64,000 nt of DNA from Flavobacterium luminosum (GCF_023635005.1 NZ_JAMLJM010000001.1:496001-560000), one strand, 5' to 3'. Shown: positions 47,366 through 58,368, numbered from the stretch's first letter. Translations and numbers: made by a program. The notes: generated by a model not told the origin, from the letters alone.

Positions 47366-50137
47366 TCAATTTCGTTTTTCCTCAAACGGTATGGATGTGT
47401 CTAAAATTTCACTGATTAATCGCACCAATTCTCCTATAAACTCCGATAAAATTTCTGAAGTAATACTTGTGGATACTTGTTTGCCTTCTTTAAAACCAAA
47501 AGACATAAAACCGGCTCTCATATTTTTAAAAGAAATTATTCCGGCTTCCATTTCCCTATTGTCTAAAAATGGTTCGTACATGAATGCGTAACATAATAAT
47601 TGGATGATTTTTTCATTTTTAATATCCAATGTCAACCCATCCCATGTTGATACTAATAAATTCCCGGTTTCTACTTTGCCTGTTTTATAATCTACGATTC
47701 GAAGTTTATTGTTTCTAATCTCAACACGGTCAACATTTCCAGAAATAATTACAGGATAAGGTAAACGATCATCGACTAATTCTCTTGATAATTTTTTTTC
47801 CAAATCAATAATTTTAACTGCATCACCATCTTCAATCAACCGCTTTTCGTCTTTCAAAAAGTTAAATACATTACGTTTCGCTACTTCGAAAGCCAACAAA
47901 TTACGTCCTTTTTTAACTTCTCCTTCTTTGTACACTTCCTTAAATTGCCTAAATACTTCTTCATCCGCAACTTTAAGCATTGTATCGACATCGGCTACAG
48001 ATAAAAATTTATTCAGATAGGGTTTGTATAATTCTTCTAAAGTTTGATGAATTATTGTTCCAAGAGTATTCAAAGCTATGCTTTCTTCTACTTCATCGGC
48101 TTCCTGAATAGACAATACCCTTTGAGAATAAAACTGAATAGGATTTCGTACATACGTAGTTAAGGCAGAAGGCGAAAATCCTTTCCCTGAAGCAATAACC
48201 TTCAAACGTTCTTTTATGGAGTCTGATTTTGGAATCGATAAGATTTCACGCGCTACATTGGGCACATGAGGTTGGATTATTTTATGAGACAAATGATGAT
48301 TCGGCTGTCGCTCTACTTCCAATTGGGTGATAAATCTACTTTTCTCTCCACCATCTAACCCTTCGCTTTCTGTATTGTACAACAAATAAATATTTTTGGC
48401 ACGCAACAACAGATGATAAAAATGATAGGTATAAATAGCATCCTTTTCTTTATATGTTGGCAATTCAATTTCTTTTTTTACATCGTAAGGAATAAACGAA
48501 TTTACGCTCTTCCCTGCAGGAAATTTGCCTTCGTTCATAGAAGTAATGATTACCGTATCAAAATCAAGCACACGACTTTCTAAAACACCCATAATTTGTA
48601 AACCAGACAAAGGCTCACCTTCAAAAGAAACTTCGGCAAGATCAATGACTTGTTTATAAATAGTATGTAACATTTCGATAGAACTAACAAAATCGTTCTT
48701 AGAACAATACGAAATGAGTTTATTGATGACTTTATAAATAGAATATAAGAAGGTTTTGACTAAACTAGTATCTTCCTCAACATTAACAGCTAATTGCTCT
48801 TTAATGGAAAGCAACAATTGAGAAATTGTTTCCAATACCTCTACAGGTTTTTTATCCCATTTCGCAAACAACAAATCGAACAACGGATTCGTATCATTAT
48901 AAAGCGAAAGAAGTTTTTGTAATGGAATGAAAGTATAGTTGTTTTTTTTAATGATTGTAATCAAATCTAGAGCATTTACATAAGGCTCAACTATAGGATT
49001 AGTCAACACATCTAATACATCTTTATAATACAAAACATAGCTCTGGCCGTTACGTTTTAGAGCATTATGATGCATTTTAAACAATTTGGCTATTAAAACC
49101 TGAACGGGATTGTTCTTACTAGAATATCCCATAGTAATGTTTAAACTACCTACATTTTCTGGTAACGAATGTAAGATAGGGATAAGCAAATTTTCATCAC
49201 CTAGAACCAAAGCTACATTATCTAATTTCACATCGGCATGCGCGTCGATTCTATCTTTTATGATTGAAGAGGCTATTTTTGCTTGACCTATAGATTTTGA
49301 AGTACCGATAATCTCGATATTTTTTTCCTTTGAAAATTCATCTACAATCCATTCGAACGGATGTGACTTATAATAACTCCACTTTTCCTTAAATCGTCGC
49401 ACAAATAGTCCTGTATCATGCAAATAATCATTCAAAAACACCTTGTCAATATCCCAAAGTACTTCTGCTTTATTATTAGCCAACAAATATTGTATGATTT
49501 TTTCTTCAGCCTGATTCAAAGCATTAAATCCCGCAAAAATTAACTTTCCAGTTTGAAGATTAGACGATAAACTTTCAAGTTTATTCACTGCTTCCCGATA
49601 AATCAATCCTTGATAACCACATTTTTTTTGCAGCAATTGTTGATACAAAGCCTCGTAATATATTGGAAGTTTGCTCCAGAATTCTAATTGTTTATCAATT
49701 AACTCAGTTTTGTGTTCAGGATTCAGTTCCCAACGTTTTAAAACTTCAATATCTTTTAAATATGAAAATACGTAATTAGGGTCTAGAAGATATCGATCTA
49801 TTTCGTTAAAATCCTGCAGTAATATTTTAGCCCAATTGGCAAATTTTTCAAAAGATTGAACCTCTTTTTCTTCAGAAATAGAAACATAAACTTCATAAAA
49901 CTCAAATAAAAGTTCAATAGAATCAATAGCTCTTATTCCTGATAAATCTTGTATAAATTCTTCGATACTAATAATTGAAGGCGCAAAAAAAGGATTGTCG
50001 ACCTTATTTCTTAGTACTTCCAACAAAAAAACACGAGCGCGCTTATTGGGAAGAACAACAATAATATCAGAAAGTGATTGGGCGTAATTATCAAGAAGGT
50101 GATCCGCCAATTTATCAAGGAAAGAATTATTTGTCAT
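47366..50137 (-). CDS. AddB-like PD-(D/E)XK nuclease/helicase-fold subunit
   Basis: 923 residues. The N-terminal part resembles a degenerate UvrD-like helicase (SDIIVVLPNKRARVFLLEVL) with no Walker A motif. The middle contains VIITSMNEGKFP. The C-terminal nuclease domain shows the PD-(D/E)XK pattern in VDRVEIRNNKLRIVDYKTGK. This fits the AddB/RecC-like partner of an AddA-type helicase-nuclease, which processes DNA ends for recombination. The AddA-like partner lies 2.8 kb upstream on the same strand, with ompA and kbl between. It overlaps nothing but directly abuts the convergent hydrolase gene. Confidence 0.85.
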   Translation of the reverse strand: MTNNSFLDKLADHLLDNYAQSLSDIIVVLPNKRARVFLLEVLRNKVDNPFFAPSIISIEEFIQDLSGIRAIDSIELLFEFYEVYVSISEEKEVQSFEKFANWAKILLQDFNEIDRYLLDPNYVFSYLKDIEVLKRWELNPEHKTELIDKQLEFWSKLPIYYEALYQQLLQKKCGYQGLIYREAVNKLESLSSNLQTGKLIFAGFNALNQAEEKIIQYLLANNKAEVLWDIDKVFLNDYLHDTGLFVRRFKEKWSYYKSHPFEWIVDEFSKEKNIEIIGTSKSIGQAKIASSIIKDRIDAHADVKLDNVALVLGDENLLIPILHSLPENVGSLNITMGYSSKNNPVQVLIAKLFKMHHNALKRNGQSYVLYYKDVLDVLTNPIVEPYVNALDLITIIKKNNYTFIPLQKLLSLYNDTNPLFDLLFAKWDKKPVEVLETISQLLLSIKEQLAVNVEEDTSLVKTFLYSIYKVINKLISYCSKNDFVSSIEMLHTIYKQVIDLAEVSFEGEPLSGLQIMGVLESRVLDFDTVIITSMNEGKFPAGKSVNSFIPYDVKKEIELPTYKEKDAIYTYHFYHLLLRAKNIYLLYNTESEGLDGGEKSRFITQLEVERQPNHHLSHKIIQPHVPNVAREILSIPKSDSIKERLKVIASGKGFSPSALTTYVRNPIQFYSQRVLSIQEADEVEESIALNTLGTIIHQTLEELYKPYLNKFLSVADVDTMLKVADEEVFRQFKEVYKEGEVKKGRNLLAFEVAKRNVFNFLKDEKRLIEDGDAVKIIDLEKKLSRELVDDRLPYPVIISGNVDRVEIRNNKLRIVDYKTGKVETGNLLVSTWDGLTLDIKNEKIIQLLCYAFMYEPFLDNREMEAGIISFKNMRAGFMSFGFKEGKQVSTSITSEILSEFIGELVRLISEILDTSIPFEEKRN

Positions 50138-50151
50138 AGGATAAAAATAAA

Positions 50152-50182
50152 AAAACGCCCCGAAATTCGGAGCGTTCTTTTT
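50152..50182 (-). terminator. Terminator of the ompA-like gene
   Basis: AACGCyCCGAA and TTCGGrGCGTT pair (one mismatch each way) with T on the minus-strand side. It separates the OmpA and AddB-like genes. Confidence 0.75.
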
Positions 50183-50199
50183 AAAATATTTTGAAGAAA

Positions 50200-51621
50200 T
50201 TATTTTACTAATTTCACTTCAACTCTTCTATTTAAAGCTTTACCAGCTTTAGTTTTGTTAGAAGCAATTGGTTTAGTTTCACCAAAACCAGATGAAGTTA
50301 ATCTAGCAGCATCAATACCGTTTTCGATTAAGTAATTTTTAACTGCAGCAGCTCTATCTTCAGATAATTTCATGTTTACAGCATCTTTACCGTCAGAATC
50401 AGTGTGACCTTCGATAGAGAAGTTAGACGATGGATATTCTTTTAAAATAGCTACCATAGCTTGTAACACTGGATATGTTTTTTGTTGGAAAGAAGCTTTT
50501 GCTGAATCAAACAAGATAGTTTTAGCGTAATCGTTTAATTTTTTCATTACTTCTTCGCTCACTTCTGGACAACCATTGTTAGCAACAGTACCTTTAACAT
50601 CTGGACATTTGTCATCTTTGTCAAGAACTGAGTCACCGTCAGTATCTGGCCATGGACATCCAGCATTTTCTTTTGGACCAGCAACTGAAGGACATTTGTC
50701 TTTGTTATCAGCTACACCGTCACCGTCAGCATCTGGACAACCTTGTAATTTAGCTAAACCAGCAACTTCTGGACAAGCATCGTCTTTATCAGCAATACCA
50801 TCACCATCAGCATCTGGACAACCGTTTAATTCTTTAGGACCAGCAACTTCTGGACAAGCATCTTCTTTATCTTGGATACCATCTCCATCTGTATCAGGAC
50901 AACCATCGAATTCTTTTAAACCAGCAACTTCTGGACAAGCATCATATTTATCATAGATACCATCGTTGTCTGTATCTTTACCTCCAAATTGGAAGGTTAA
51001 ACCAGCCATGTGTTGGAATACAGAAGGCACATCTAAAGAACCGTCTGAATCTATTCTATCTGTAAATGCTTTTTTGTAGGTAGAAGCTAAAGATAAACCA
51101 ACATTCTCTGTTAACCAAAAAGTTAAACCAGCACCAATGTTAGCATTTCCAGCACTTTTATCTTCCATCCAAGTGTAACCACCACCAATGTTTAATGATG
51201 GATCGAACCATTTTAAACCTATTAAAGATTTGAAACTGTAAGCGATTTTACCATCTGCTCCGTAATATGCAAAATTACCTGGATTGTAAACTGTTGTAGT
51301 GTTAGGAGAAGCTCCAGGTACGTGATCTACCCATTTCTCGATTTTGTTAACCGATCCTGTTATTCCTACAGACCAGTTTCCACCAACATTTTTAGAAACT
51401 GATAAATAAGAAACAGAAGGAATCATGTTCCAGTTGTCTTTTACTCTAAAAAGTTGAGAAAAATGATCTTTTAAATTAAAATCTCTTGGACTTGCACTAG
51501 TTCTAGTATCTACTGCATTAGCACCAAAAGATATTGCCCATGGATTATCACTACTTTGTGCATTAGCGCTCAAACCAGCAACCATCAACATGGAAACATA
51601 AAGTTTACTAAGATGTTTCAT
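50200..51621 (-). CDS. OmpA-family outer-membrane protein with thrombospondin type 3 repeats
   Basis: 473 residues from the ATG at 51621. A signal peptide (1-21, GLSANAQ) is followed by an eight-stranded barrel domain (about 25-215), then five calcium-binding TSP3-type repeats ([80 protein letters not shown]). The C-terminal OmpA domain ([30 protein letters not shown]) binds peptidoglycan. It is an abundant-type porin/anchor, with a strong promoter and its own terminator. Confidence 0.94.
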   Translation of the reverse strand: MKHLSKLYVSMLMVAGLSANAQSSDNPWAISFGANAVDTRTSASPRDFNLKDHFSQLFRVKDNWNMIPSVSYLSVSKNVGGNWSVGITGSVNKIEKWVDHVPGASPNTTTVYNPGNFAYYGADGKIAYSFKSLIGLKWFDPSLNIGGGYTWMEDKSAGNANIGAGLTFWLTENVGLSLASTYKKAFTDRIDSDGSLDVPSVFQHMAGLTFQFGGKDTDNDGIYDKYDACPEVAGLKEFDGCPDTDGDGIQDKEDACPEVAGPKELNGCPDADGDGIADKDDACPEVAGLAKLQGCPDADGDGVADNKDKCPSVAGPKENAGCPWPDTDGDSVLDKDDKCPDVKGTVANNGCPEVSEEVMKKLNDYAKTILFDSAKASFQQKTYPVLQAMVAILKEYPSSNFSIEGHTDSDGKDAVNMKLSEDRAAAVKNYLIENGIDAARLTSSGFGETKPIASNKTKAGKALNRRVEVKLVK

Positions 51622-51657
51622 ACTTAATTTTATTTGATTACAATACGTTATATTAGA

Positions 51658-51687
51658 CAAAAGTAAGTCGTAAATAATTAATTACAA
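51658..51687 (-). promoter_or_regulatory. Promoter of the ompA-like gene
   Basis: TTG (51687-51685), 19 bases, TACTTTTG (51665-51658), 37 bases before the ATG. Confidence 0.7.
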
Positions 51688-51730
51688 AATGAATTGTTAA
51701 AAAAAAGCTTTGTTTTGTTGAAAAAAAGTG

Positions 51731-52924
51731 CTATTTTATTACTTTTAATTCCCTTCCAACCTCTGTAAACGCACTGATAGCCTTGTCTAAATGCTCTTGA
51801 GTATGCGCTGCAGATAATTGCACTCTAATTCGGGCTTTGTCTTTTGGAACCACTGGAAAAAAGAAACCAATCACATAAATTCCTTTTTTTAAGAGCTCAT
51901 CGGCCATAGTTTGTGAAAGCTTTGCGTCATACAACATTACCGGAACTATAGCAGAATCCCCATCAATAATATCGAAACCGGCGGCTTTCATTCCTGCTTT
52001 GAAATAATTTGTATTCCATTCTAATTTATCTCGCAAAGAAGTGTCTTTTTCCAATAATTCGAAGACTTTAAGAGAAGCTCCCACTATAGAAGGCGCCAAA
52101 GAATTTGAAAACAAATATGGTCTTGATCGTTGACGCAAAATTTCGATAATTTCTTTTTTTCCTGTAGTATAACCTCCCATAGCACCTCCCAGGGCTTTAC
52201 CTAGTGTTCCCGTGATAATGTCTACACGTCCCATTACTCCTTTTGCTTCCAAGGTTCCTTTACCAGTTGCCCCAATAAAACCCGCAGCATGACATTCGTC
52301 TACCATGACCATAGCATCATATTGGTCTGCTAAATCACATATTTTATCTAAAGGAGCCACTAACCCATCCATAGAAAACACACCATCGGTAACAATCAAT
52401 TTGAAACGATGCCCCGCTTCAGTTGCTTTTTTGAGTTGCTCTTCCAAATCGGCCATATTATTATTTTCATAACGATAACGGGCGGCTTTACACAAACGAA
52501 CCCCATCGATAATGGAAGCATGGTTCAAACTATCCGAAATAATACAATCCTCTTCTCCTAATAAAGGTTCAAAAACACCTCCATTGGCATCGAAAGCTGC
52601 AGCGTACAAAATAGTATCTTCTGTGCCGTAAAATTTAGCGATAGTTGCTTCTAATTCTTTGTGAATATCTTGTGTTCCACAAATGAATCGCACCGAAGAC
52701 ATTCCAAATCCATGAGAGTCCAAGGTATCCTTGGCGGCCTGAACAACTTCTGGATGAGAAGACAATCCTAGGTAGTTGTTGGCACAAAAATTTAAAACGG
52801 TTTCCCCATTAACGGTAATTTCAGCGCCTTGAGGAGAGGTGATAACTCTTTCTTTTTTGTACAACCCGTTAGCTTTTATCGTTTCTAACTCTTGTTGTAA
52901 ATGTTGTTTAATTTTTCCGTACAT
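51731..52924 (-). CDS. kbl: Glycine C-acetyltransferase (2-amino-3-ketobutyrate CoA ligase)
   Basis: 397 residues, alpha-oxoamine synthase family. N-terminal [19 protein letters not shown]-contacting [16 protein letters not shown] and the Schiff-base lysine in [15 protein letters not shown] are all present. It cleaves 2-amino-3-oxobutyrate with CoA to glycine and acetyl-CoA in threonine breakdown. Threonine dehydrogenase is not nearby. A TACATTTG element (52972-52965) may give it its own promoter. It lies between the AddA-like and OmpA genes. Confidence 0.93.
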   Translation of the reverse strand: MYGKIKQHLQQELETIKANGLYKKERVITSPQGAEITVNGETVLNFCANNYLGLSSHPEVVQAAKDTLDSHGFGMSSVRFICGTQDIHKELEATIAKFYGTEDTILYAAAFDANGGVFEPLLGEEDCIISDSLNHASIIDGVRLCKAARYRYENNNMADLEEQLKKATEAGHRFKLIVTDGVFSMDGLVAPLDKICDLADQYDAMVMVDECHAAGFIGATGKGTLEAKGVMGRVDIITGTLGKALGGAMGGYTTGKKEIIEILRQRSRPYLFSNSLAPSIVGASLKVFELLEKDTSLRDKLEWNTNYFKAGMKAAGFDIIDGDSAIVPVMLYDAKLSQTMADELLKKGIYVIGFFFPVVPKDKARIRVQLSAAHTQEHLDKAISAFTEVGRELKVIK

Positions 52925-52961
52925 ATTCTGTTATTGTCGTTGTTTCAATTATTCTTTCTGT

Positions 52962-55900
52962 TTACAAATGTACTACTTCTAGATTTTTACCTATATACAA
53001 AAGCGTTTTTTTCTGCACGTTATAACCCATTTCTTCCAAAACCTTTTCATATTGTTCAAGCTGTTTGGCGTATTTATCCTGATGCGTTCCTGTTTTATAA
53101 TCTAACAAATAGGCATTTTTCCCCTGAATCACTACTCGATCCGGAACCATGGTTTTTGCATTTGGTTTTAAAATACTGCGTTCATTAAAAACCTGATTCT
53201 CTTTAGCGAAAAAATCGGTCAACTCGGGATGTACAACAATCTCATTCAACGTTTTTTCAATAGTTTCTTTTTGTTGTTCCGATATCAATCCGTTTTCCAA
53301 AGCTTTAAGAACCGAAAGACCAACATCTTCTTTCACTGTAATAAAAGACAAAATCTCATGCATTACATTTCCAAACGCAATGGCTTCCTGTTGTTGTGTT
53401 CCCCACATTAAGGCTTCGCGTTGGGCAATTTTAATAGCTTCGGGTTTGATAACCGCTGTTACCGTTTTAATTTTTTCAATATTTTTAGTCGTTGTTTCTT
53501 TCACTGAAACTTTTTCCGGAGAACCAAATTCATAACTCATTTTATTTGGCTCATTGTCGACTCTATCTTCTACAAATTCTATAAAATAAGAAGCTAAATT
53601 ATTAGGCAACATTCCATCTTTATTGCGATCCTTAGCTCTAGTAATGATATATAGCTGTTCTTCGGCTCTAGTTAAAGCCACATACAAAACATTAATATTG
53701 TCTAATAAATCCTCTTGTGCTTTTTGCTGATAAACTTGAGCCGCTTTCTCACCAAATTTTTGCACCTCTTTATTTTTAGCCACCAATGCTTTAGGTATAC
53801 CTAATTCCTCTTCATTACCTTCAATCCAAAGTTTTTCTCCTTTATTTCTACTAAAATCTTCTTCAGCAAAAGGAAAAATAACTACTGGGAATTCTAATCC
53901 TTTGGATTTATGAATAGTCATGATTCGGATGGCATTAGCTCCTTCCGCTGATGGCACACTGAGTTTACTTCCGCTCTTTTGCCAATATTCTAAGAAATCG
54001 GCAATACTCAACTGATATTTTACATCGCGCTCCAGAACCACATCTAAGAAAAACTGAACGTATGCGTTATTCTTCTCACTCGAAATTGCTTTTAAAATTA
54101 AAGTCTCCGCAATTTCATACAACGATTTTCTTCGTATCGTACTCAACGGTATTTCGATTCCCTGCTGGTAAAGCCATTCCTGTAACTGGATTTCTTTTTG
54201 AAATTGAATTCCCTGATTAATAAAGTCATGAACCGGTAACGTTATAGGGAAATTTTGCGCCAAATAATACAAACTATGCGCTAGTGATTCTTTGTCTTTT
54301 TTATCATTTAGATACCGTAGCATGTTTAAAAAAAACTGCACTTCTGAAGAAGAATCCAACAACAAACTTTCCGAAGAAATAACCGGATAATGATGTTCCG
54401 TTAGATAATTCGCCAATAAAACACCATGTTTATTACTTCGGGTAAGCAAAACAATATTGTGGAGTTCAAAACCTTTTGTTTGTATCGACTGAATTGTCTC
54501 CAATGTTTTTTGCAAGTACAAATCATCTTGGGTTAGCTCTTCTTCTGTCGATTCCTTTTCCAGTTTTGGAAGGAACGTGATATTAACATAACCTCCTTGT
54601 TTCGCATTCGACTTTTGAAAACTATTATTTAGATATAATTCTTTGTAGTCTTCGTTTTCGAATTTTTCAGCTAAAAAACGAAAGAATTCATTATTAAAAT
54701 TGATCACCTCATCATAACTGCGGTAATTGATTTCAAGATGAATAACTTTTTTATCTTTATTACTAAACGGATTGCTATTTTTAGATAACTCGATAAACTG
54801 CTCTGCTTTCCCTCCACGCCAACGATAAATGGATTGTTTAGGATCGCCTACAATTAAAAGTGAGCCTCTATTTCCCTGTAAGTCTTCACTAGACAACGCA
54901 TTGTCTATTAACGGAATCAAATTTTGCCACTGCATCTGAGACGTATCCTGAAATTCGTCTATAAAAAAATGCTTATACCGTTCACCTAAACGTTCGTAGA
55001 TGAATGGAGCTGGTTGGTTTTGAATCTGTTCATTGATGAGTTTATTGAACTCTGAAATCGACAAAATACTCTGCTCTTCCTGAATTTTTGTCAATTGATT
55101 GCTCACTGTATTGAGCAAAAACAAAGGGGTGATATTTTTTAGAAAAGCTTCATAAAAATGCTTTTTTTCGAATTTTTGATATATCACATCCAGTGCAGAC
55201 AACAATTGCGGGACTAAAGTTTCTATCTGAGGTTTATCCTTTGCCGTTTTATTGATCTTAATATCATCCGGTTCGTGATAGGTTTTGTTTTTAGGATTGA
55301 ATTTTCTTTCTTGGATTCCTTTTAAATGATTAGGAAAATGTCCTGCGGAAAAAGATTTCAAATCAATTCCTTGAGATTCTAAAAGGTTCAATGTCTGTGT
55401 GGCCAAATCAGAAGTTTCATCGTCTATTTGGTTACACAACTCCGTAAGATTTTGTTTGAGCGCAACAAATTCTGGAATCTGCTTGTCTTTTAAGGATAAC
55501 ACTTCTTCCCGATAATTCTCATTCAAAATAAGTTTCCCGGTGGTAAAAATATCATTGGAAACATCCCAAGATTTATCATCATCGGTTTTTTCCATGGTAA
55601 AATCAACTAAAAGTTTGGTTAAAACCTCGTCTTCACCAGCTTGAGCAACAATAGCATCTACAGCTTCTTGCAACAAATTTTCGGTATCTAACGACACATC
55701 AAAATTGATCGGTAAATCCAAATCATGAGCAAAAGAACGAATCACTTTGTGGGTGAACTTGTCGATAGTAGAAATATCGAAAGCCGCATAATTATGAATA
55801 ATGTTTTTAATAATTGCTTTTGCCTTCTCGATTATTTTATGCTGATCCAAACCCGTTTCAGTAGCAATATCCCTCATTAATACTATCGACTTCTCAGAAG

Positions 55901-56108
55901 GATTCTCTTTTGTAAAATCAAAAAGACTATCTACAATTCGGCTTTTCATCTCATGAACCGCTTTATTCGTAAAAGTTATGGCTAAGATGTTTTTGTAAGC
56001 ATCGTCTTTTTTTGCTGTTAGAATAATCTTTAAATATTCTTTTACAAGTGTATAAGTTTTACCAGAACCAGCGGATGCGTTATATATGGAAAATGCGGAT
56101 TTTTGCAC
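52962..56108 (-). CDS. AddA/RecB-like UvrD-family helicase-nuclease, GTG start
   Basis: 1048 residues from GTG 56108, which gives the family's usual beginning and avoids overlap with the previous gene. Walker A is ASAGSGKT near residue 11. Motif II is FIDEFQDTS, and further helicase motifs include LIVGDPKQSIYRWRGG and MTIHKSKGLEFPVVIFPF. A C-terminal nuclease domain carries YLLDYKTGTH. It unwinds and trims double-strand ends with the AddB-like partner encoded downstream. It starts 13 bases after the metallopeptidase stop, suggesting cotranscription. Confidence 0.88.
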   Translation of the reverse strand: MQKSAFSIYNASAGSGKTYTLVKEYLKIILTAKKDDAYKNILAITFTNKAVHEMKSRIVDSLFDFTKENPSEKSIVLMRDIATETGLDQHKIIEKAKAIIKNIIHNYAAFDISTIDKFTHKVIRSFAHDLDLPINFDVSLDTENLLQEAVDAIVAQAGEDEVLTKLLVDFTMEKTDDDKSWDVSNDIFTTGKLILNENYREEVLSLKDKQIPEFVALKQNLTELCNQIDDETSDLATQTLNLLESQGIDLKSFSAGHFPNHLKGIQERKFNPKNKTYHEPDDIKINKTAKDKPQIETLVPQLLSALDVIYQKFEKKHFYEAFLKNITPLFLLNTVSNQLTKIQEEQSILSISEFNKLINEQIQNQPAPFIYERLGERYKHFFIDEFQDTSQMQWQNLIPLIDNALSSEDLQGNRGSLLIVGDPKQSIYRWRGGKAEQFIELSKNSNPFSNKDKKVIHLEINYRSYDEVINFNNEFFRFLAEKFENEDYKELYLNNSFQKSNAKQGGYVNITFLPKLEKESTEEELTQDDLYLQKTLETIQSIQTKGFELHNIVLLTRSNKHGVLLANYLTEHHYPVISSESLLLDSSSEVQFFLNMLRYLNDKKDKESLAHSLYYLAQNFPITLPVHDFINQGIQFQKEIQLQEWLYQQGIEIPLSTIRRKSLYEIAETLILKAISSEKNNAYVQFFLDVVLERDVKYQLSIADFLEYWQKSGSKLSVPSAEGANAIRIMTIHKSKGLEFPVVIFPFAEEDFSRNKGEKLWIEGNEEELGIPKALVAKNKEVQKFGEKAAQVYQQKAQEDLLDNINVLYVALTRAEEQLYIITRAKDRNKDGMLPNNLASYFIEFVEDRVDNEPNKMSYEFGSPEKVSVKETTTKNIEKIKTVTAVIKPEAIKIAQREALMWGTQQQEAIAFGNVMHEILSFITVKEDVGLSVLKALENGLISEQQKETIEKTLNEIVVHPELTDFFAKENQVFNERSILKPNAKTMVPDRVVIQGKNAYLLDYKTGTHQDKYAKQLEQYEKVLEEMGYNVQKKTLLYIGKNLEVVHL

Positions 56109-56121
56109 TACTCTGAAATAT

Positions 56122-57546
56122 TTAAAATTGTAAAGGCTGTTTGATATCAAAAAAAACTTGACGCTTCATTTTCGATAATTCTGATGGAAGTTCAGAAATG
56201 TCTTTTAAAACCAACACAATAATAGCCCTTCCTTTAATATCGAAAAAACTTAAATTCATGGATGCATTTTTGTACTTATAACTTCCAACCAATGGAAAGT
56301 ATTCTTTCAAAACATCCAACGTTTCCTGTTGGTTGTTGTGAATAATGAAAAGTTGAGTCTCAGGCGAATTATTAATTGATTCTATACTATACGGATGAAA
56401 AATTGGACTAGAAAGATTCAAGGTATATATTTGAAAATTCTCACTTACGGCTTCTAATATTTCTCTTTCTTTAAGATCATTGGCATACACCACCGTTTTG
56501 TTGAATAAAATGGTATAATCTTGAATTGCCTTAGGAAAATTTGCAGCAAAAGTTTTCACGGAATGAGTCAAAAATTCCTTATCAATCGACTTGTTCTTTT
56601 CGATGTAACTTTCAACTTTCGGGTAAATTAATTTTGCGAATTTATTAATGGTTGCATCGGCATACCACTCGCGATCATCTAACTTATGATTGACTGTTTT
56701 ATATGCCCATCCGTTGCCAATTGCTGTGGCTAGAGCTTCGTCGAGATAAGAATAGGCGAATTTGGAATAAAGTGTATTGTTTTCTTTAAAATGATTTTCA
56801 ATCTCAAACTGTTTTTTTATTTTTTGCTCTTTGTAAAGAACGTGACACATTTCATGAAGCACAACACCGTTTTTCGAATTGTAATCAGTTTCATCTGAGA
56901 AAATAGCCACACATAGATTATTCACATGAGGTGTAGCGGTTATAAAACCATTGGCGCCCGGAATAGGATACAACGCTACCTGAAAAGGGACATCGGCTGT
57001 CCAAGAAGAATCATAAAACTGTTTTATTCTATTAAAAATTTGAATATTCACATTTTCAAACTTCGATAGTTCTTGCAACTGTTTTTCTAGTTTCGGTTTA
57101 TTTTCGTTCCAAACCATTGTATCGTAATAGGATTCAATATTCCGAAGCAGTTGGATTAAATTCTGACTCGTTTCCAACGGAAGGAACCCCAAACAATTTA
57201 ATTTAAAGTCGGTTAAGTTTTTAGAATTCACTGCGCTCGCAACGACCAAATCATACGTTGAAACCCCATGATTTCTGGAAGTAGGGTAATCATCTCTAGA
57301 AACCGTGTAATATATATTGATTTTCTTGTACTCTTCGATTGCTTCTTTAAACTTTAAATCATTAGCAGGATGCTTTTCAATAAAATCTTTAAATGTACTC
57401 GAGGTACCATGCGATCCGGCTGCGGTTTGCATGAAATTTAACAAACAATACGGCTTACTTATTTTGTATTTGAAAAAAACTTGGGAATTCCCCAAGACAG
57501 AAATAAGAAGAAAAATTAAGAAACTTATTTGTTTTATTGAAAGCAT
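56122..57546 (-). CDS. Putative exported zinc metallopeptidase (gluzincin-type signature)
   Basis: 474 residues. A signal peptide (1-21, ISVLGNSQ) precedes a helical N-terminal half. The zinc motif HEMCH occurs in VVLHEMCHVLY (about residue 233), and a third ligand is offered by Glu in DEALATAIGNGW some 40 residues later, a gluzincin arrangement. I do not recognise a named family. The C-terminus is variable (FDIKGRAIIVLVLKDISELPSEL). It is the first gene of a possible operon with the AddA-like helicase; no functional link is obvious. The protein call is solid as an open frame with normal composition; the activity is inference. Confidence 0.65.
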   Translation of the reverse strand: MLSIKQISFLIFLLISVLGNSQVFFKYKISKPYCLLNFMQTAAGSHGTSSTFKDFIEKHPANDLKFKEAIEEYKKINIYYTVSRDDYPTSRNHGVSTYDLVVASAVNSKNLTDFKLNCLGFLPLETSQNLIQLLRNIESYYDTMVWNENKPKLEKQLQELSKFENVNIQIFNRIKQFYDSSWTADVPFQVALYPIPGANGFITATPHVNNLCVAIFSDETDYNSKNGVVLHEMCHVLYKEQKIKKQFEIENHFKENNTLYSKFAYSYLDEALATAIGNGWAYKTVNHKLDDREWYADATINKFAKLIYPKVESYIEKNKSIDKEFLTHSVKTFAANFPKAIQDYTILFNKTVVYANDLKEREILEAVSENFQIYTLNLSSPIFHPYSIESINNSPETQLFIIHNNQQETLDVLKEYFPLVGSYKYKNASMNLSFFDIKGRAIIVLVLKDISELPSELSKMKRQVFFDIKQPLQF

Positions 57547-57679
57547 TATGGTTTAGTCTATTTGATGAAACTACAAAACTGTTAACTTATAGTGAAATAA
57601 GAAATAACTATTTCCATTTCCAAAGTTAAATGATTAATTTTGAAATTAAATTATTTATTAATCTTAAACAAACAATATT

Positions 57680-58285
57680 ATGGCTTTTGAGTTACCACAA
57701 TTACCTTATGCATACGATGCACTAGAACCACATATTGATGCCAGAACTATGGAAATTCACCATACAAAACATCACAATGCATATACTACCAACTTAAATG
57801 CTGCCATTGCAGGTACTGATTTAGAAGGAAAATCTATTGAAGAAATCCTTAAAAACCTAGATATGAGCAAAGCAGCAATCAGAAATAATGGTGGAGGTTT
57901 TTATAACCACAATTTATTTTGGACTGTTATGTCTCCTAATGGTGGCGGTGAACCTACAGGTGAATTAGTTGAAGCAATTCGTTCTGCTTTTGGAAGTTTT
58001 GAAGAATTTAAAAATGTTTTTTCAAAAGCAGGAATTTCTCAATTTGGTTCTGGATGGGCTTGGTTGTGTGTTAAAGACGGAAAATTAGAAGTTTGCGGAA
58101 CTCCTAATCAGGATAATACACTAATGCCAGGTGTAGGCTGTGGAGGAACACCTATCTTAGGAATGGATGTTTGGGAACATGCTTATTATTTGCATTACCA
58201 AAACAGAAGACCTGATTATGTTGAGGCTTTCTTTAATGTAATTAACTGGGATGAAGTAGCTAGACGTTACGCTGAAGCGAAATAA
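57680..58285 (+). CDS. sod: Superoxide dismutase, Mn/Fe family
   Basis: 201 residues. Metal ligands are visible: His in [12 protein letters not shown], His in [11 protein letters not shown], and Asp and His in [19 protein letters not shown]. It converts superoxide to hydrogen peroxide and oxygen. Gln in [11 protein letters not shown] fits the Mn-type or cambialistic form more than the classic Fe-type, but metal use cannot be fixed by sequence. No signal peptide, so cytoplasmic. It is monocistronic with a strong terminator. Confidence 0.94.
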   Translation: MAFELPQLPYAYDALEPHIDARTMEIHHTKHHNAYTTNLNAAIAGTDLEGKSIEEILKNLDMSKAAIRNNGGGFYNHNLFWTVMSPNGGGEPTGELVEAIRSAFGSFEEFKNVFSKAGISQFGSGWAWLCVKDGKLEVCGTPNQDNTLMPGVGCGGTPILGMDVWEHAYYLHYQNRRPDYVEAFFNVINWDEVARRYAEAK

Positions 58286-58303
58286 TTGATTTTTATTTCT
58301 CAT

Positions 58304-58343
58304 AAAAAAAGAGGCAATCTATTTTAAGATTGCCTCTTTTTTT
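58304..58343 (+). terminator. sod terminator
   Basis: AAAAAAAGAGGCAATCT pairs with AGATTGCCTCTTTTTTT (17 base pairs, loop ATTTTA). It separates sod from the small-RNA array. Confidence 0.92.
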
Positions 58344-58368
58344 GTTGTGAATTAATAGTTAACCTAAT

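Noticed and set aside
50576..50956. 126-codon plus-strand frame with regular repeats
   Set aside because: Its repeats are the reverse reading of the OmpA thrombospondin type 3 repeats.
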